This document shows, piece after piece, positions 7,637-17,178 of a stretch of 38,514 nt of DNA (position 1 is the stretch's first letter; every line of letters begins with the position of its first letter). The notes under the pieces are model-generated. The model saw nothing but the letters and a program-made list of their open reading frames with translations, did no database searches and was not told the origin of the DNA. A program made the translations under genes and the position numbers. Source of the stretch: an uncultured Bacteroidales bacterium (GTDB lineage: Bacteria; Bacteroidota; Bacteroidia; Bacteroidales; P3). The DNA lies in NCBI GenBank assembly GCA_947168515.1, contig CAMVMF010000030.1, positions 1-38,514 on the forward strand, in the 5' to 3' direction.

Positions 7637-10600
7637 TCAAGTGGTGGCGGTGAGGACGCTGATGGAGCTTTTGGTGGTGTCAGCAGGGTTGCGGGTGACC
7701 TTGATTTGCACCGGAATGCGCTCAAGGAGGTAGGGAACATGACTGATGATGCCAACGCGCTTCCCCTGTGTGCGTTGAAGGGTCTGAAGAAGATCCATGA
7801 CGCGTATTTGATTGTTGGTGGAGAGGGTGCCGAACCCCTCATCAATAAAGAGGGTGTCCATGGTGATGCCTACATGCCCCATGCTACTGAGAGCCAAGGC
7901 TAACGAGAGGGAAACCATGAAGGACTCCCCGCCAGAAAGGTTGTGCACAGACGAGCTGTAGCCCGGGGTGTATTCATCGCAGAGGCTGATGGTGAGAGTG
8001 CCAGGAATTGTTTTTAGTGAGTATCGAGCAGTAAGGCGCGAGAGATGCTGGTTGGCCAACTGCAACAGACGGTCGAAGATAAGTTGCTGTGCCAGACGGC
8101 GAAACTTACTGCCCGTAGAGTCGCCATACTTATCGTTGAAAAGGGTCCATTTGTCGCGGATTACTTTTTGGGTATCGTATTCTATCTGCTTCTTACCATA
8201 TAGCTCCTGTTTCTGCTTGTCGGCTTCGAGTTTTTGGTTGTATCCGCCTATGGCTTGCGAGAGCAATTCCCTCTGTTTGCCATGAGTGGCAATCTCTTGC
8301 GCAAGAGTGGCAACATCCTTGTCGAGGTCAATGTCGGCGGGTTTGGCATCGATGTGCCTGTCTAGATTCTGTTTGCTCAAGTCAACGGCACCCTTCAACT
8401 GCGCGAGACGGCTGTCCTGGAGGTCATGCTTTTGACGAATTTCGGTAGCGGGAAAATCTTTAAGGACTGCGAGCTGCTCATGGTCAATTGTAGGGTGCTT
8501 GGCGTAGAACAGCTCAAGGTCGCTCGAAGCCTTCTGCATTTCGTTGAGCGCAGCCGCTTTCTGTTGACGGACGGCAGCTGCTTCGACAGTGAGAGTGGAC
8601 CATCGGTCGGACTGGCGGTCGGAGAACTGAGCGTCGGCAGGAGAGGCCGTCCACTGGGGATGTGCCAAGGAGAGAGCACTACACTGACTGTCATAAGAAT
8701 CAAGTTGAGATTGGAGTTGGGCAATCTGAGGCCTCAGTTTAGCCTGCTGAACCAGGGCCTCACGGTAATCCGAGGCAGCGCTCTTAAGACGCTTCTCGAA
8801 AGCGTCTGGGTCGTGTTCCCATTCGTTCTTCCAATCGGGCCAAGTAATAATAGCAGATGCAGCGGCGATATCAGCAGAAGACTGATTGGTGTAGTTGACA
8901 ACATTCTGTTTGGCTGTTTCAATATCCTTAAAGCAATCGTCCAAATTATTTTGGGCCTTGGAAACAGTTTCGACGGCAAAATAAAGTGCCTTATTGAGGG
9001 GAACAAGTTGTTCGTTCAAGGTCTTGAGACTGGCATTTAGGTCATTGAGTCTGTTAAGGTCTTGGGTATTATCCTCCTGCTGTTTTTTTAGGGAGGCCCG
9101 TTTTTGTTGCCCCAGCTGAAGGGCCTTTTGGTAGGAATTGCGGGAGGCATCGGGGAGGTCGATGCCAACCCTGTCACAGTCAGCGGATGCTTTCTGAAAT
9201 GCCGACAGGAGAAGATTTTTCATCTGCGGGAGTTCTTTGTCCTGCTGTTTTATTAAATCTTTCTTCTTTTGGTCTATAGCGGCGTTCATCGCATTGTAGT
9301 CTTTCTCGGCTTTTGCTTTATTAGTTCTAGCTTCTATGAGCTTGGACTCTTCTGCATCCTTGACACGGGCAACGACTTCGTTAAACTTAGCGGTGCTGTA
9401 GGCATTGCCACAGACGGGACAAATGTCGCCATCGCTAAGAATGGCACGCGCCTGAATTGCCCATTCCGTTGAGGCCAGGTCGACACTACGGTAGGCTTTT
9501 TCGGCCTGATTGTATGACTCTTGGGCAGACTCCTGCTCTTTAAAAAGTATGTTTAGTTGAATGGTGCTGTCCGAAATTTCTTTTTGTAGGATGGAGATAT
9601 TATGCTCGGCTTCTTCTACTTTTTCGATGAGGGCAAAAAGAGCTTGAAGAGACTGACCTGCTTGGTTGAGGTCGTTGTTTAATTGTTGTAGGTCCTTTGT
9701 ACGCTGGGTGATGGCAGGGGCGTCAAGCGCATCTATTTCTTTTTGTTTCAGACTGATTTCATGGGTTTTGGAATCTACTTCCCGTTGGGCTTTTTCTTTG
9801 TCCTTTAAGGCAGACTCTTTCGCCTTCTCACATGCAGTAAGCTTGGTGGAACGGTCTTTTTGTTTTGCCTGTTCCTGATTGGCACTGGCAATCATCTGGC
9901 GAGCATGTTGGAGGTAGGCGAGTACTGCCGCGGATTTTTCGAACATATCCTTGTGCGGCATCTGCATATCTATCATGGAATCAGCCGACTCCAAATCCTT
10001 TTCTAATATCCTAAGCTGTTGGTGCTGATAGGCAAGTCCGGCTGTAGCTTCGGAAAATTGGATAGCCAGCTGCTTTTCTTTTTCGTCGGCCAAGGCCGAT
10101 TTAGACTTACTGTCTTGGAGAGTCCTGAGGCTGGCAATGGCTTGCTGGGAGAGGTCGTAATCAGCAAGTAGCTTGGTTTCAGCTATGTAATTAGGGTCTT
10201 TACAGAGTGCCTCCATCTGTTGATACTCTTGGACAGCTTGTTCGTAATGGGACCCAAGTGTGGATTTCTGCGTAAGCCAATTATGATGGCTGGTGAGTGT
10301 TTTTATCTTAGAATCAATATCTAACAGTTCATTCTGTGCCTGTTCTACAGCTTGCCGAATAGACTGGATTTCTTCCATCGTGAGGAGTTGGATGCCTTCC
10401 ATCTGCAGCTGAAGCCTTTTTAGTGCCTCATCTTTTTCTTTCCAAATGGCATAGATAGTCTTGCCCACCTCGGTGAACTGTTCAGTGGCGGTGAGCTTTT
10501 CAAGGATTTGGGCTTTGGTGCCATCGTCGCTCATCAGAAATTTGGAGAACTCGCCTTGCGCTAGGACTGCCGTGCGACAGAAGTCATCGAATGTCATGCT

Positions 10601-11038
10601 TATGACGGAATCTCTCATCATCGGGCCCACCTGGGCGCCCTTGGCAATTTCTAGGCCGTCGTGAAGAAGGGTATGGGTGATGTTGATTTTCTTTGAAGTA
10701 GCATGGGCAGCCCAAAGGGCCGTATATGCCTTGTCGTCGTTACCGACAAACTCGAGCTCGGCTTTGGCATCGGTGGCACCATGCCGAAGCATATTGGCAG
10801 TGTCGCGGGAGGAAAGGCTATAGGCACCAAAAGTAAGCTTGCTGGCGGGGGCCGACTTGAGCCGTGGCGTATTGTTGAAAAGTGCCAGACAGATGGCATC
10901 GATGATGGTGGTCTTGCCAGAACCTGTTTCTCCATGGATGAGAAAAAGGTCCGCATTGAGCAGTGGCCCTTGGGTGAAATCTACCACAGCGTATTCTAGC
11001 GAAGCAATATTGGCGATAGTGATTTTTTTAAGAATCAT
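7637..11038 (-). CDS. sbcC: Exonuclease SbcCD, ATPase subunit SbcC
   Basis: A 1133-residue SMC/Rad50-type ATPase. With SbcD it forms the nuclease that opens hairpins and trims blocked DNA ends during repair. The order is classic: Walker A GETGSGKTT at residues 36-44; Q-loop region VLAQGEFSKFL; a long charged coiled coil; a zinc hook CPVCG at about residues 540-544 at the tip; a return coiled coil; the ABC signature NLSGGESFMVSLSLALAL near 1035; and Walker B TLFIDEGFGTL near 1060. The length fits the family. The many Gln, Lys and Glu residues of the arms and the near-central hook agree with a folded-back coiled coil. It starts 19 bases after sbcD, so the pair is an operon. The first in-frame ATG gives the conserved MILKKITIANIASLE start. 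Confidence 0.95.
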   Translation of the reverse strand: MILKKITIANIASLEYAVVDFTQGPLLNADLFLIHGETGSGKTTIIDAICLALFNNTPRLKSAPASKLTFGAYSLSSRDTANMLRHGATDAKAELEFVGNDDKAYTALWAAHATSKKINITHTLLHDGLEIAKGAQVGPMMRDSVISMTFDDFCRTAVLAQGEFSKFLMSDDGTKAQILEKLTATEQFTEVGKTIYAIWKEKDEALKRLQLQMEGIQLLTMEEIQSIRQAVEQAQNELLDIDSKIKTLTSHHNWLTQKSTLGSHYEQAVQEYQQMEALCKDPNYIAETKLLADYDLSQQAIASLRTLQDSKSKSALADEKEKQLAIQFSEATAGLAYQHQQLRILEKDLESADSMIDMQMPHKDMFEKSAAVLAYLQHARQMIASANQEQAKQKDRSTKLTACEKAKESALKDKEKAQREVDSKTHEISLKQKEIDALDAPAITQRTKDLQQLNNDLNQAGQSLQALFALIEKVEEAEHNISILQKEISDSTIQLNILFKEQESAQESYNQAEKAYRSVDLASTEWAIQARAILSDGDICPVCGNAYSTAKFNEVVARVKDAEESKLIEARTNKAKAEKDYNAMNAAIDQKKKDLIKQQDKELPQMKNLLLSAFQKASADCDRVGIDLPDASRNSYQKALQLGQQKRASLKKQQEDNTQDLNRLNDLNASLKTLNEQLVPLNKALYFAVETVSKAQNNLDDCFKDIETAKQNVVNYTNQSSADIAAASAIITWPDWKNEWEHDPDAFEKRLKSAASDYREALVQQAKLRPQIAQLQSQLDSYDSQCSALSLAHPQWTASPADAQFSDRQSDRWSTLTVEAAAVRQQKAAALNEMQKASSDLELFYAKHPTIDHEQLAVLKDFPATEIRQKHDLQDSRLAQLKGAVDLSKQNLDRHIDAKPADIDLDKDVATLAQEIATHGKQRELLSQAIGGYNQKLEADKQKQELYGKKQIEYDTQKVIRDKWTLFNDKYGDSTGSKFRRLAQQLIFDRLLQLANQHLSRLTARYSLKTIPGTLTISLCDEYTPGYSSSVHNLSGGESFMVSLSLALALSSMGHVGITMDTLFIDEGFGTLSTNNQIRVMDLLQTLQRTQGKRVGIISHVPYLLERIPVQIKVTRNPADTTKSSISVLTATT

Positions 11039-11057
11039 AGTATAAGGCGTTTAGCAT

Positions 11058-12326
11058 TTACATATTGGCCTTTTCGGCATTCATATTCAGACGACGCTCC
11101 ACCTCGGCAAACATATCGAGGTCGTCTTGTGAAAGGGGTTCGGCACTGGCATACTTGGCCACTTGGCTAGGGGTCAGCCCCCTGAGCTGGGACGGGTCTG
11201 AAATGACTCTGTCTCCAACCTGCGTACCCAGATTGGGTGCATCGATCTTGATTTCGCAGAAACGAGCTGAAGCGTCCTTCAATGCCTGATGAACTTGAAG
11301 CAGCGCATCTGGTGGAAGTGGGTTTTCATAGTCAACACGTACATTGAGACGAAGGTAGCATTTCTGGTCACGACTGAGGGATGAGAGGCTTTGAAGGGCT
11401 TGGTCGAATGGTAATGGAGTCGCTGGTAGCGTGAGGAGAGCGTAAAGAGGATTAATCGGTATTTCTTCTACATCCTCAGTAGTAGTTGCACCGGCTGTAA
11501 TATTGACGATAGATACAGTGTGGGGCAAATCCTCGCTGAAGGAGATGGGGATGATGCTGCCGCTGTAGCGAGCCAGGCGACCTTGGAAAGTCATATTCTG
11601 CGACTTATGTATATGTCCAAGGGCAAGATAGTCGAATTGGGTGCCAAAATCAGACAAATCGGTGGTGACCAAATTGCCTACTACCCCAAAATCGTGCCAA
11701 GAGAGATCGCTCGAAGAAACAGCCAGATGCGCCATAAGAACCACCGGGAGGTGTTGCGGGTTGTGGCGCGCGACATATTCCATGAGGGCTGTAAAATACT
11801 GCCTGCGACGTTGTTCGGCAGTGGCATTGGGGTCAGAAAGGAATGGGTAGGCTGCATCATATAGATGAGGGACTGCGACAATAATGCCTTTGTTGGCGAC
11901 AGGGACAATCTGAGAGGCAAGGTCAAACTTATGCTCCAGGAAGTCCACATCGTCAATACAAGTCTGGAGTTCCTCCTGGCTGGGACTAAGAACGTTGAGG
12001 AGCCCCACAACATGGACTCCCGCAAGGGTCCAAAGGTCACGTGCAACATTAAGGAACGACTTTCCATCATGGTTGCCGGCAATAGCAACAATGGCCATGG
12101 ATGGGCAAGCCTGATGGATGGCGAGGAGCGACTGGGTGAAACAATGCTGAGCAGCAGTAGAGGGGACAGGAGTGTCGTAGACATCGCCTGATAGAAGGAA
12201 CGCATCGGGCTGTTGGGTACGAACAATTTCGACAATTTGGTTAAGCGCATGCTGAAACTCTTCTTCGCGCTCGTACTTGAAAAATTGATGGCCTAGATGC
12301 CAGTCGCTGGTGTGGAGGATCTTCAT
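11058..12326 (-). CDS. sbcD: Exonuclease SbcCD, nuclease subunit SbcD
   Basis: A 422-residue Mre11-type metallophosphoesterase, the manganese-dependent nuclease partner of SbcC. The five phosphoesterase motifs appear in order: DWHLGH at residues 8-13, SGDVYD near 47, AGNHDGKS near 84, a catalytic His in VLMAHLAV near 198, and GHIHKSQ near 236. The part after residue 300 matches the capping and SbcC-binding region. It is the first gene of the sbcDC pair. A TATATTTG box on the minus strand at 12428-12421 is the likely promoter, about 95 bases ahead of the ATG. Nothing about the gene is unusual. Confidence 0.95.
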   Translation of the reverse strand: MKILHTSDWHLGHQFFKYEREEEFQHALNQIVEIVRTQQPDAFLLSGDVYDTPVPSTAAQHCFTQSLLAIHQACPSMAIVAIAGNHDGKSFLNVARDLWTLAGVHVVGLLNVLSPSQEELQTCIDDVDFLEHKFDLASQIVPVANKGIIVAVPHLYDAAYPFLSDPNATAEQRRRQYFTALMEYVARHNPQHLPVVLMAHLAVSSSDLSWHDFGVVGNLVTTDLSDFGTQFDYLALGHIHKSQNMTFQGRLARYSGSIIPISFSEDLPHTVSIVNITAGATTTEDVEEIPINPLYALLTLPATPLPFDQALQSLSSLSRDQKCYLRLNVRVDYENPLPPDALLQVHQALKDASARFCEIKIDAPNLGTQVGDRVISDPSQLRGLTPSQVAKYASAEPLSQDDLDMFAEVERRLNMNAEKANM

Positions 12327-12420
12327 CGGGTGATTATTTTCCTAATTGTTAGTACAGAATGGACTGTACAGGCAAATCTATCAAAGAAATGTGCCGTTTA
12401 GCTAGTTCACATTTGAGGTG

Positions 12421-12428
12421 CAAATATA
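12421..12428 (-). promoter_or_regulatory. Probable -7 box for sbcD
   Basis: On the minus strand this reads TATATTTG followed by C, a perfect TAnnTTTG match. It is 94 bases upstream of the sbcD ATG. I do not find a -33 TTG at the usual spacing. The 338-base gap 12327-12664 otherwise holds only the plus-strand promoter for the next gene and about 150 bases in which I see nothing. Confidence 0.5.
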
Positions 12429-12582
12429 CGGATTTTTTTGTGATGGGAAGTTTTTTGAAATGAGAGGATTCGAACAGTGTATGAGCGATGAGCCAGGAAA
12501 AGGACACTCGGGTAGGTGGTGCGGCGTTGGACTAGCGGATGATTGCATGGTAGAAACCGCTGCGCTAGGGGATGAACGCAAA

Positions 12583-12615
12583 TTGTGCATTATTCATTTT
12601 TTTTTTGTATCTTTG
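12583..12615 (+). promoter_or_regulatory. Promoter of GT2-MutS pair
   Basis: TATCTTTG at 12608-12615 matches TAnnTTTG exactly and is followed by C. A TTG at 12583-12585 serves as -33 element with a 22-base spacing, inside the normal range. The expected transcript start lies about 40 bases before the ATG at 12665. Confidence 0.65.
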
Positions 12616-12664
12616 CATTTTGAACCCTGGAAGAATCTTGGGAGAACAATAATGCTTAACAAGA

Positions 12665-13489
12665 ATGAAACTATCAATTATTACGATTAATTGGAACAAC
12701 GTCGAAGGTCTGAAGAAGACTGTCGAGAGCGTGATGAAGCAGAGCTGTCAGGAGTTTGAATATGTGATTGTTGACGGAGGAAGCACCGATGGCAGTGTTG
12801 ATGTGGTCAAGCAATATAGCAGCATGCCTAACCTAAGATGGGTATCGGAAAGGGACAAGGGCATTTACAATGCCATGAACAAAGGCATAAAAATGGCCTC
12901 AGGTGAATACGTACAATTTCTGAATAGTGGCGATTCCCTAACTGACAAGGATGTAGTGAAGAGAATGTTAGATGAGGTGGAGAAGAATGGACATCCAGAT
13001 ATTATGACTGGAAATCTGCTGAAAGACTATGGCAAGGTGATCATCAGGGACTCTAATTCGCTCGACAAAATCAACCTATGGCATTTTTACAATGGCTCAA
13101 TTAACCATCCCTCGTCATATATCAAACTGGATTTGTTCGAAAAATACGGATTATACGATGAAAGTCTTAGAATTGTGTCGGACTGGAAATGGTTTATGAA
13201 TGTAATAGTGTTTAATGATGTGAAGCCTGTGTTTGTAAATATAGACGTTGTGTTGTTTGACACTAATGGAATCAGTGAAACCAATGAGCAACTAAATATT
13301 GATGAAAAATTAAAAGTACTAAGAACGGTATTACGCCCAGCTGTTGTTGCTGACTATCATCGCTACAACAGAGATATTATGATGATGGAACGTATTCACC
13401 GCCACAAATTGGCATTTAAATTGGTTAAATTAATTGAGCGCGTGTTATTTAAAATCGAATCCAAAAAAACCGACTACGTCAAAAGATGA
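12665..13489 (+). CDS. Glycosyltransferase family 2 (WcaE/PGL-like)
   Basis: A 274-residue GT-A enzyme. It opens with KLSIITINWNNVEGLKKT, then YVIVDGGSTDGSVDVV (donor-binding Asp), RWVSERDKGIYNAMNKGI, which is the distinctive subfamily motif seen in WcaE-like transferases, and VQFLNSGDSL in place of the DXD loop. SDWKWFMNVI near residue 175 matches the late catalytic segment. It is expected to add one sugar to a cell-surface glycan in the cytoplasm. A good promoter lies 50 bases upstream. Its stop codon overlaps the start of the MutS-family gene by four bases, an unexpected partner. The tail after residue 225 is basic and may touch the membrane. Confidence 0.88.
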   Translation: MKLSIITINWNNVEGLKKTVESVMKQSCQEFEYVIVDGGSTDGSVDVVKQYSSMPNLRWVSERDKGIYNAMNKGIKMASGEYVQFLNSGDSLTDKDVVKRMLDEVEKNGHPDIMTGNLLKDYGKVIIRDSNSLDKINLWHFYNGSINHPSSYIKLDLFEKYGLYDESLRIVSDWKWFMNVIVFNDVKPVFVNIDVVLFDTNGISETNEQLNIDEKLKVLRTVLRPAVVADYHRYNRDIMMMERIHRHKLAFKLVKLIERVLFKIESKKTDYVKR

Positions 13490-14862
13490 GTATTCTATTG
13501 CAAAACAAAACCAAAGAAGTTCCGGCTTTGCTGTATGTGGCCGAAAACATGGAACTAATGTCAGCGGCTGGAAGGAGAAGAATGTATGAACAGCCATTGT
13601 TGACAGACAAAAAACTACTAAAACGTGAACAGGACATAGTGGAACTGTTCCAAGAGCGGTGGAAAGAATCTACCATGATTAAACCCATTACCCTGCTCCG
13701 ACATCAATTGATGCAACTGCACGACTTGCATACCACGCTGAAAAGCTTGGCCTCCCATACTGTGTTGGAAGAGGTAGAATTGTTTGAAATTAAGAATCTG
13801 TCATATATCAGCGGTCATGCTCGCAAAGCATTGGCAGAAATGGGATTGGATGACCTGATTACGATACCTGATCTTCAACCAGTGTTTGATATATTGGACC
13901 CTGACAAAACAGGCATAACCAGCTTCTACATTTACGACAGCTATGACATCCGACTAGGGCCGCTCCGCAAGCAAATGAAAGGGGCAGACGATGTGACCAT
14001 GAGCGAACTATTGGCTGCACAGAACGAAATACAAATACAGGTACAGACACGCCTATGCGATGAGCTGCACCCCTATGCCGAGATGTTGTCAACAGCCATG
14101 GAATTAATGGCTTATACCGACTTTGCCATGGCTCGGGCAGAATTGGCACGCCGATGGGGACTGGTGCGGCCAGAAGAAGAGGGAAACACCATCTACCTCA
14201 AGGGGCTTTTCAACCCTCGTTTGCGCGAACACAATGAGAAGCACCACCTGCGCTATCAGCCTATCGACATAGAACTGACTCCCGGGGTGACGTTTGTGAC
14301 CGGCGCCAATATGGCTGGGAAAACGGTTCTTCTAAAAAGTGTGGGTGTGGCCCAATTGATGTATCAGTTTGGATTTCCTGTGCCAGCGGTGAGTGCTCAT
14401 TTGGAGCCGGTGGACGATGTTGTATTCTGCATCGGTGACGAGCAGAACGAGATGAACGGCCTCAGCAGCTATGCAGCAGAGATTACTCGTATCAGCGATG
14501 TCATTAAACGCAGCAAGAACGAACACCTACTAGTACTGATAGACGAGCCGGCACGTACCACCAACCCCATTGAAGGTAAGGCTCTGGTACAAAGCATTGC
14601 CACCTTGATGGAGAAACGCCAAAGCATAACAATGATTACCACACACTACAGCCAGCTGGGTATCCCATGCCGAAGACTCCGTGTGAAAGGATTTGTGGAC
14701 TCATTGGTGGACATTCCTTTGTCAGCTCAAAATATCAACCTCTTTATAGACTACAGTTTGGTGACTGACACGAGCGATGAGGCTCCCCACGAGGCACTAC
14801 GCATCGCCGAGATGCTAGAGTGCGACGAGGAACTTATCAAGACAGCCAAAGGGTTTCTTTAA
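13486..14862 (+). CDS. MutS-family ATPase, KamC-like
   Basis: A 458-residue protein with the MutS core ATPase domain but without the mismatch-binding N-terminal domain and without a C-terminal Smr nuclease, so it is neither MutS nor MutS2. The first 250 residues are helical and resemble the MutS lever/clamp. The ATPase part has Walker A VTGANMAGKTVLLKS near residues 272-286, an ISDVIKRSK segment, Walker B LLVLIDEPARTTNP near 347-358 and a switch His in MITTHYSQLG. The DEPARTTNP form (in place of DELGRGT) recalls KamC, the ATPase that reactivates lysine 5,6-aminomutase; that link is from memory and not certain. No kam or other lysine-fermentation gene is present in the window. It overlaps the GT2 gene by ATGA, so both come from the promoter at 12583-12615. 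Confidence 0.75.
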   Translation: MSILLQNKTKEVPALLYVAENMELMSAAGRRRMYEQPLLTDKKLLKREQDIVELFQERWKESTMIKPITLLRHQLMQLHDLHTTLKSLASHTVLEEVELFEIKNLSYISGHARKALAEMGLDDLITIPDLQPVFDILDPDKTGITSFYIYDSYDIRLGPLRKQMKGADDVTMSELLAAQNEIQIQVQTRLCDELHPYAEMLSTAMELMAYTDFAMARAELARRWGLVRPEEEGNTIYLKGLFNPRLREHNEKHHLRYQPIDIELTPGVTFVTGANMAGKTVLLKSVGVAQLMYQFGFPVPAVSAHLEPVDDVVFCIGDEQNEMNGLSSYAAEITRISDVIKRSKNEHLLVLIDEPARTTNPIEGKALVQSIATLMEKRQSITMITTHYSQLGIPCRRLRVKGFVDSLVDIPLSAQNINLFIDYSLVTDTSDEAPHEALRIAEMLECDEELIKTAKGFL

Positions 14863-15055
14863 AGGCAAGTACTAAATATCGTTTGGCCATTACGTGGCAT
14901 TCCGGTATCATGCTGGTTTTATGTAGGCGTTGCCTACGGTTATATCTGTATTTGCCCTTTCGGAGCAATTTATGAGAGTTGCCTCCAAGAAACCTGAATT
15001 CTATAGGCGACTTCTATAGATTGCCTCGCCGAGGCAAACACTCAATAAGAGTGAA
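14863..15055. repeat. Intergenic cluster of short hairpins
   Basis: No gene is visible between the MutS-family stop and the LRR gene (14863-15295). The first part holds three compact hairpins: GTAGGC with GCCTAC and a GTT loop (14923-14937), CTATAG repeated at 15001-15006 and 15014-15019 (self-complementary), and TTGCCTC with GAGGCAA and a GCC loop (15021-15037). Hairpin-rich intergenic filler of this kind is common in Bacteroidales genomes. Element A copy 3 follows at 15056. The piece 15119-15295 contains a fragment (GAGACACCCTCGC, 15152-15164) that resembles the hairpin arm of element A copy 2. Confidence 0.5.
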
Positions 15056-15118
15056 GGGTGCCCCATAAGTCAAGGACCCCCTCGTTTCTTTTAACCAGTA
15101 GTTTGAGGTTTGGTCCAT
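15056..15118 (-). repeat. Hairpin element A, copy 3
   Basis: Read on the minus strand, this matches copy 1 through GGACCA, CCTCAAACTAC, GGTTAAA, GAGGG and GTCCTTGACT. The hairpin arms GGGTGCCCC (15056-15064) and GGACCCCC (15074-15081) are less perfect than in the other copies. It sits in the convergent gap between the MutS-family gene and the LRR gene. Confidence 0.6.
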
Positions 15119-15295
15119 ATAAGCAGTTCTCATTAGGGAATAGATACTCATGAGACACCCTCGCCGATAGCGATAAGCATCCCTGCCTACACCTGCCGCT
15201 TTAGCCATACGGTATGGTTGGTGTAGCACTGAAGCTTCCTTCGAGCGCCGTAGCCCAACCGGGCTCGGTTGCCATCCTCTTGCCCTTTCGGCTGC

Positions 15296-17116
15296 TTATT
15301 GCAAAATGACTTTGTGGGTTGCAATGCTGTCCGACGTAAGGAGACGCAGGAAGTAGGGGCCGCGCGGAAGGCTGCTGACGTCGATTTCGACGGAGGTACC
15401 ATTTATTTCATGAAACAGCACGGCCTGACCCGCAGCATTGACAAGTTCGACCATGCCCTTGCCGTCAACACCTCCTATGGTGAGTCGGCTTGAGGCGGGG
15501 TTGGGATAGACAGCAAAGTCCATTTCCGGCGTGTCTTCGATGCCATTGCAGTCCTCAACGAGTTTGTCGGCAAACTGCCCCCAATACGCATCATTGAGCC
15601 ATGTACCCAGGCTGCCGCAGGGGATGGCGATGCTGTCAATACGGCCAATGTCGTAGAGCGGGCCTTGGCCAGCGGAGACGGGGGGATTGCCAACGGTGAA
15701 ACGGATTTTGTTGAGGTTGGCATGGCGGAAGATGGCTTCGCCCATCGTGTCAAGCTGGCTGCGTATTGTCACCGTGCGCAGGTGGTTGGCACAGGCGGCA
15801 AAAGCCAGGTCGTCGAGTTTCCTCAACGTCGGCGGCAAGTCGAGATTGACGGCAGCCATTGCCCAGAAAGCGGCATAGCCGATTTCCTCGACAGAATTGC
15901 CCCAGGTGACGGACCTTAGCTGGGGACAGGAGTTGAAGGCCTCATTCGGGATGACGCGCAGCGAATCGGGAATCACAATGGAGGTGAGCCCCTCGCACCA
16001 CGAGAATGCCCCTTCGCCCATCGAATGCAATGTCTCGGGCATGACAACACGGGCAAGGTTGCTGTTCTCGGAGAACGCATGGGCCCCAATCCTTTTCATG
16101 TGGGCAGGCAGCGCGATGCTGGAAAAAGCGCATCCGTTGAAGCAGTTGTCGCTGATTTCGGTCACCCCTGCCGGAACGTCGATGTTTCTTACCCAGGTGT
16201 TATTTTCGAAGCCACCGAGAACTTTCACGTTTGGGTTTATCGTCACCGTAGCCCCCGACTTGTGGCAGGAAACAAGCGTGTCGTAGCCGATGCTGTAGAG
16301 CATCAGGCCGTCCGTCACATAGTGGCTGTTACCACTGGCTATGCTGAGATTGCTCAACTGCGGACAGTAGGAGAAGGGGCAGATGCCGATACTCCTCACC
16401 GTGGAGGGAATGACGATATTGTTGACGTTGGCGCAACAGTTGAAGGCGAAGGCACCGATGCTTTCCAACCCCTCAGGCAACGACACTGCGGTAGTGCGGC
16501 TGTTGAAGCCAAAGGCCATCGTGCCGATATGTCTCACATACGATGGCACATTGATGGTCCCCGTCACCCCGTCGGGCACGATGCAAAGGGTGAGGCTGTC
16601 CTTGCTGTAGAGCCAGCCGTCGATGGAGCGATAGTTGGGGTTGTCCTCGTCCACCGTGATGCTTGTCAGGCTCCGTGCCCAGAAAGTGGCATTGCCGTAT
16701 TCCTCAAAACATGCAGGAAGGTGCAGCGAATTGATGTGAGAATAGAGAAAGGCGTGGTCGCCGAGGACACGCAGCGAGTCGGGCAACTGCAGCGAGGTGA
16801 AATTACAGTTGTAGAAGCAATACGGCCCGATGATGCGGACAGTTGGGGGCAGCGTCAGGCTGGTGACATTGCCGCAACCTTCAAAAGCCGACTCGGCCAA
16901 AGCCGTCACAGTGTAGGTGATGCCGTCGTGCTCCACCGTCTGCGGGATGGTGATGGCTCCGCTGTAGGCACTATTCAGCATGTCGAAGTACGGCAGCACC
17001 TCGACGGTCTGTCCTGAGGTGATACCGTACACAATGCCGTTAGACACAAAACTCTGTCCCAGTGCCCGAGCACACAGAAACAATAGAAAAAGTACACAGA
17101 TTCTTTTCATATACAT
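15296..17116 (-). CDS. BspA-type leucine-rich-repeat protein with T9SS sorting domain
   Basis: A 606-residue secreted protein. It begins with a signal peptide (MKRICVLFLLFLCARALGQ; ATG at 17110 is as likely as the one at 17116). About 500 residues of LRR_5 (BspA-like) units follow, with recurring I-G-x-x-A/C-F, L-x-L/I-P and S-I/V-x-I-P patterns such as LTSIVIPDSLRVIPNEAF and LESIGAFAFNCCANV. The last 70 residues form a type IX secretion sorting domain: FAVYPNPASSRLTI, then VELVNAAGQAV and LPRGPYFLRL, ending in HKVILQ. This tail directs export by T9SS, with release or anchoring at the cell surface. BspA-type repeats often bind host or partner surfaces, but the ligand is unknown. A canonical promoter is at 17209-17179, and a MITE-like element touches its -33 box. 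Confidence 0.92.
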   Translation of the reverse strand: MYMKRICVLFLLFLCARALGQSFVSNGIVYGITSGQTVEVLPYFDMLNSAYSGAITIPQTVEHDGITYTVTALAESAFEGCGNVTSLTLPPTVRIIGPYCFYNCNFTSLQLPDSLRVLGDHAFLYSHINSLHLPACFEEYGNATFWARSLTSITVDEDNPNYRSIDGWLYSKDSLTLCIVPDGVTGTINVPSYVRHIGTMAFGFNSRTTAVSLPEGLESIGAFAFNCCANVNNIVIPSTVRSIGICPFSYCPQLSNLSIASGNSHYVTDGLMLYSIGYDTLVSCHKSGATVTINPNVKVLGGFENNTWVRNIDVPAGVTEISDNCFNGCAFSSIALPAHMKRIGAHAFSENSNLARVVMPETLHSMGEGAFSWCEGLTSIVIPDSLRVIPNEAFNSCPQLRSVTWGNSVEEIGYAAFWAMAAVNLDLPPTLRKLDDLAFAACANHLRTVTIRSQLDTMGEAIFRHANLNKIRFTVGNPPVSAGQGPLYDIGRIDSIAIPCGSLGTWLNDAYWGQFADKLVEDCNGIEDTPEMDFAVYPNPASSRLTIGGVDGKGMVELVNAAGQAVLFHEINGTSVEIDVSSLPRGPYFLRLLTSDSIATHKVILQ

Positions 17117-17178
17117 TTTTTTTAAAAGTATTAGTATTAGTTCATAACGTTGTTGCGGATTTGGCTACATTCACGGGG

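Noticed and set aside
12418..12690. 90-codon plus-strand frame before the GT2 gene
   Set aside because: It contains the GT2 promoter and overlaps the GT2 start in another frame; no domain or conserved feature.
16025..17017. 330-codon open frame antisense to the LRR gene
   Set aside because: No recognisable domain; the LRR frame has signal peptide, repeats and sorting domain over the same bases.
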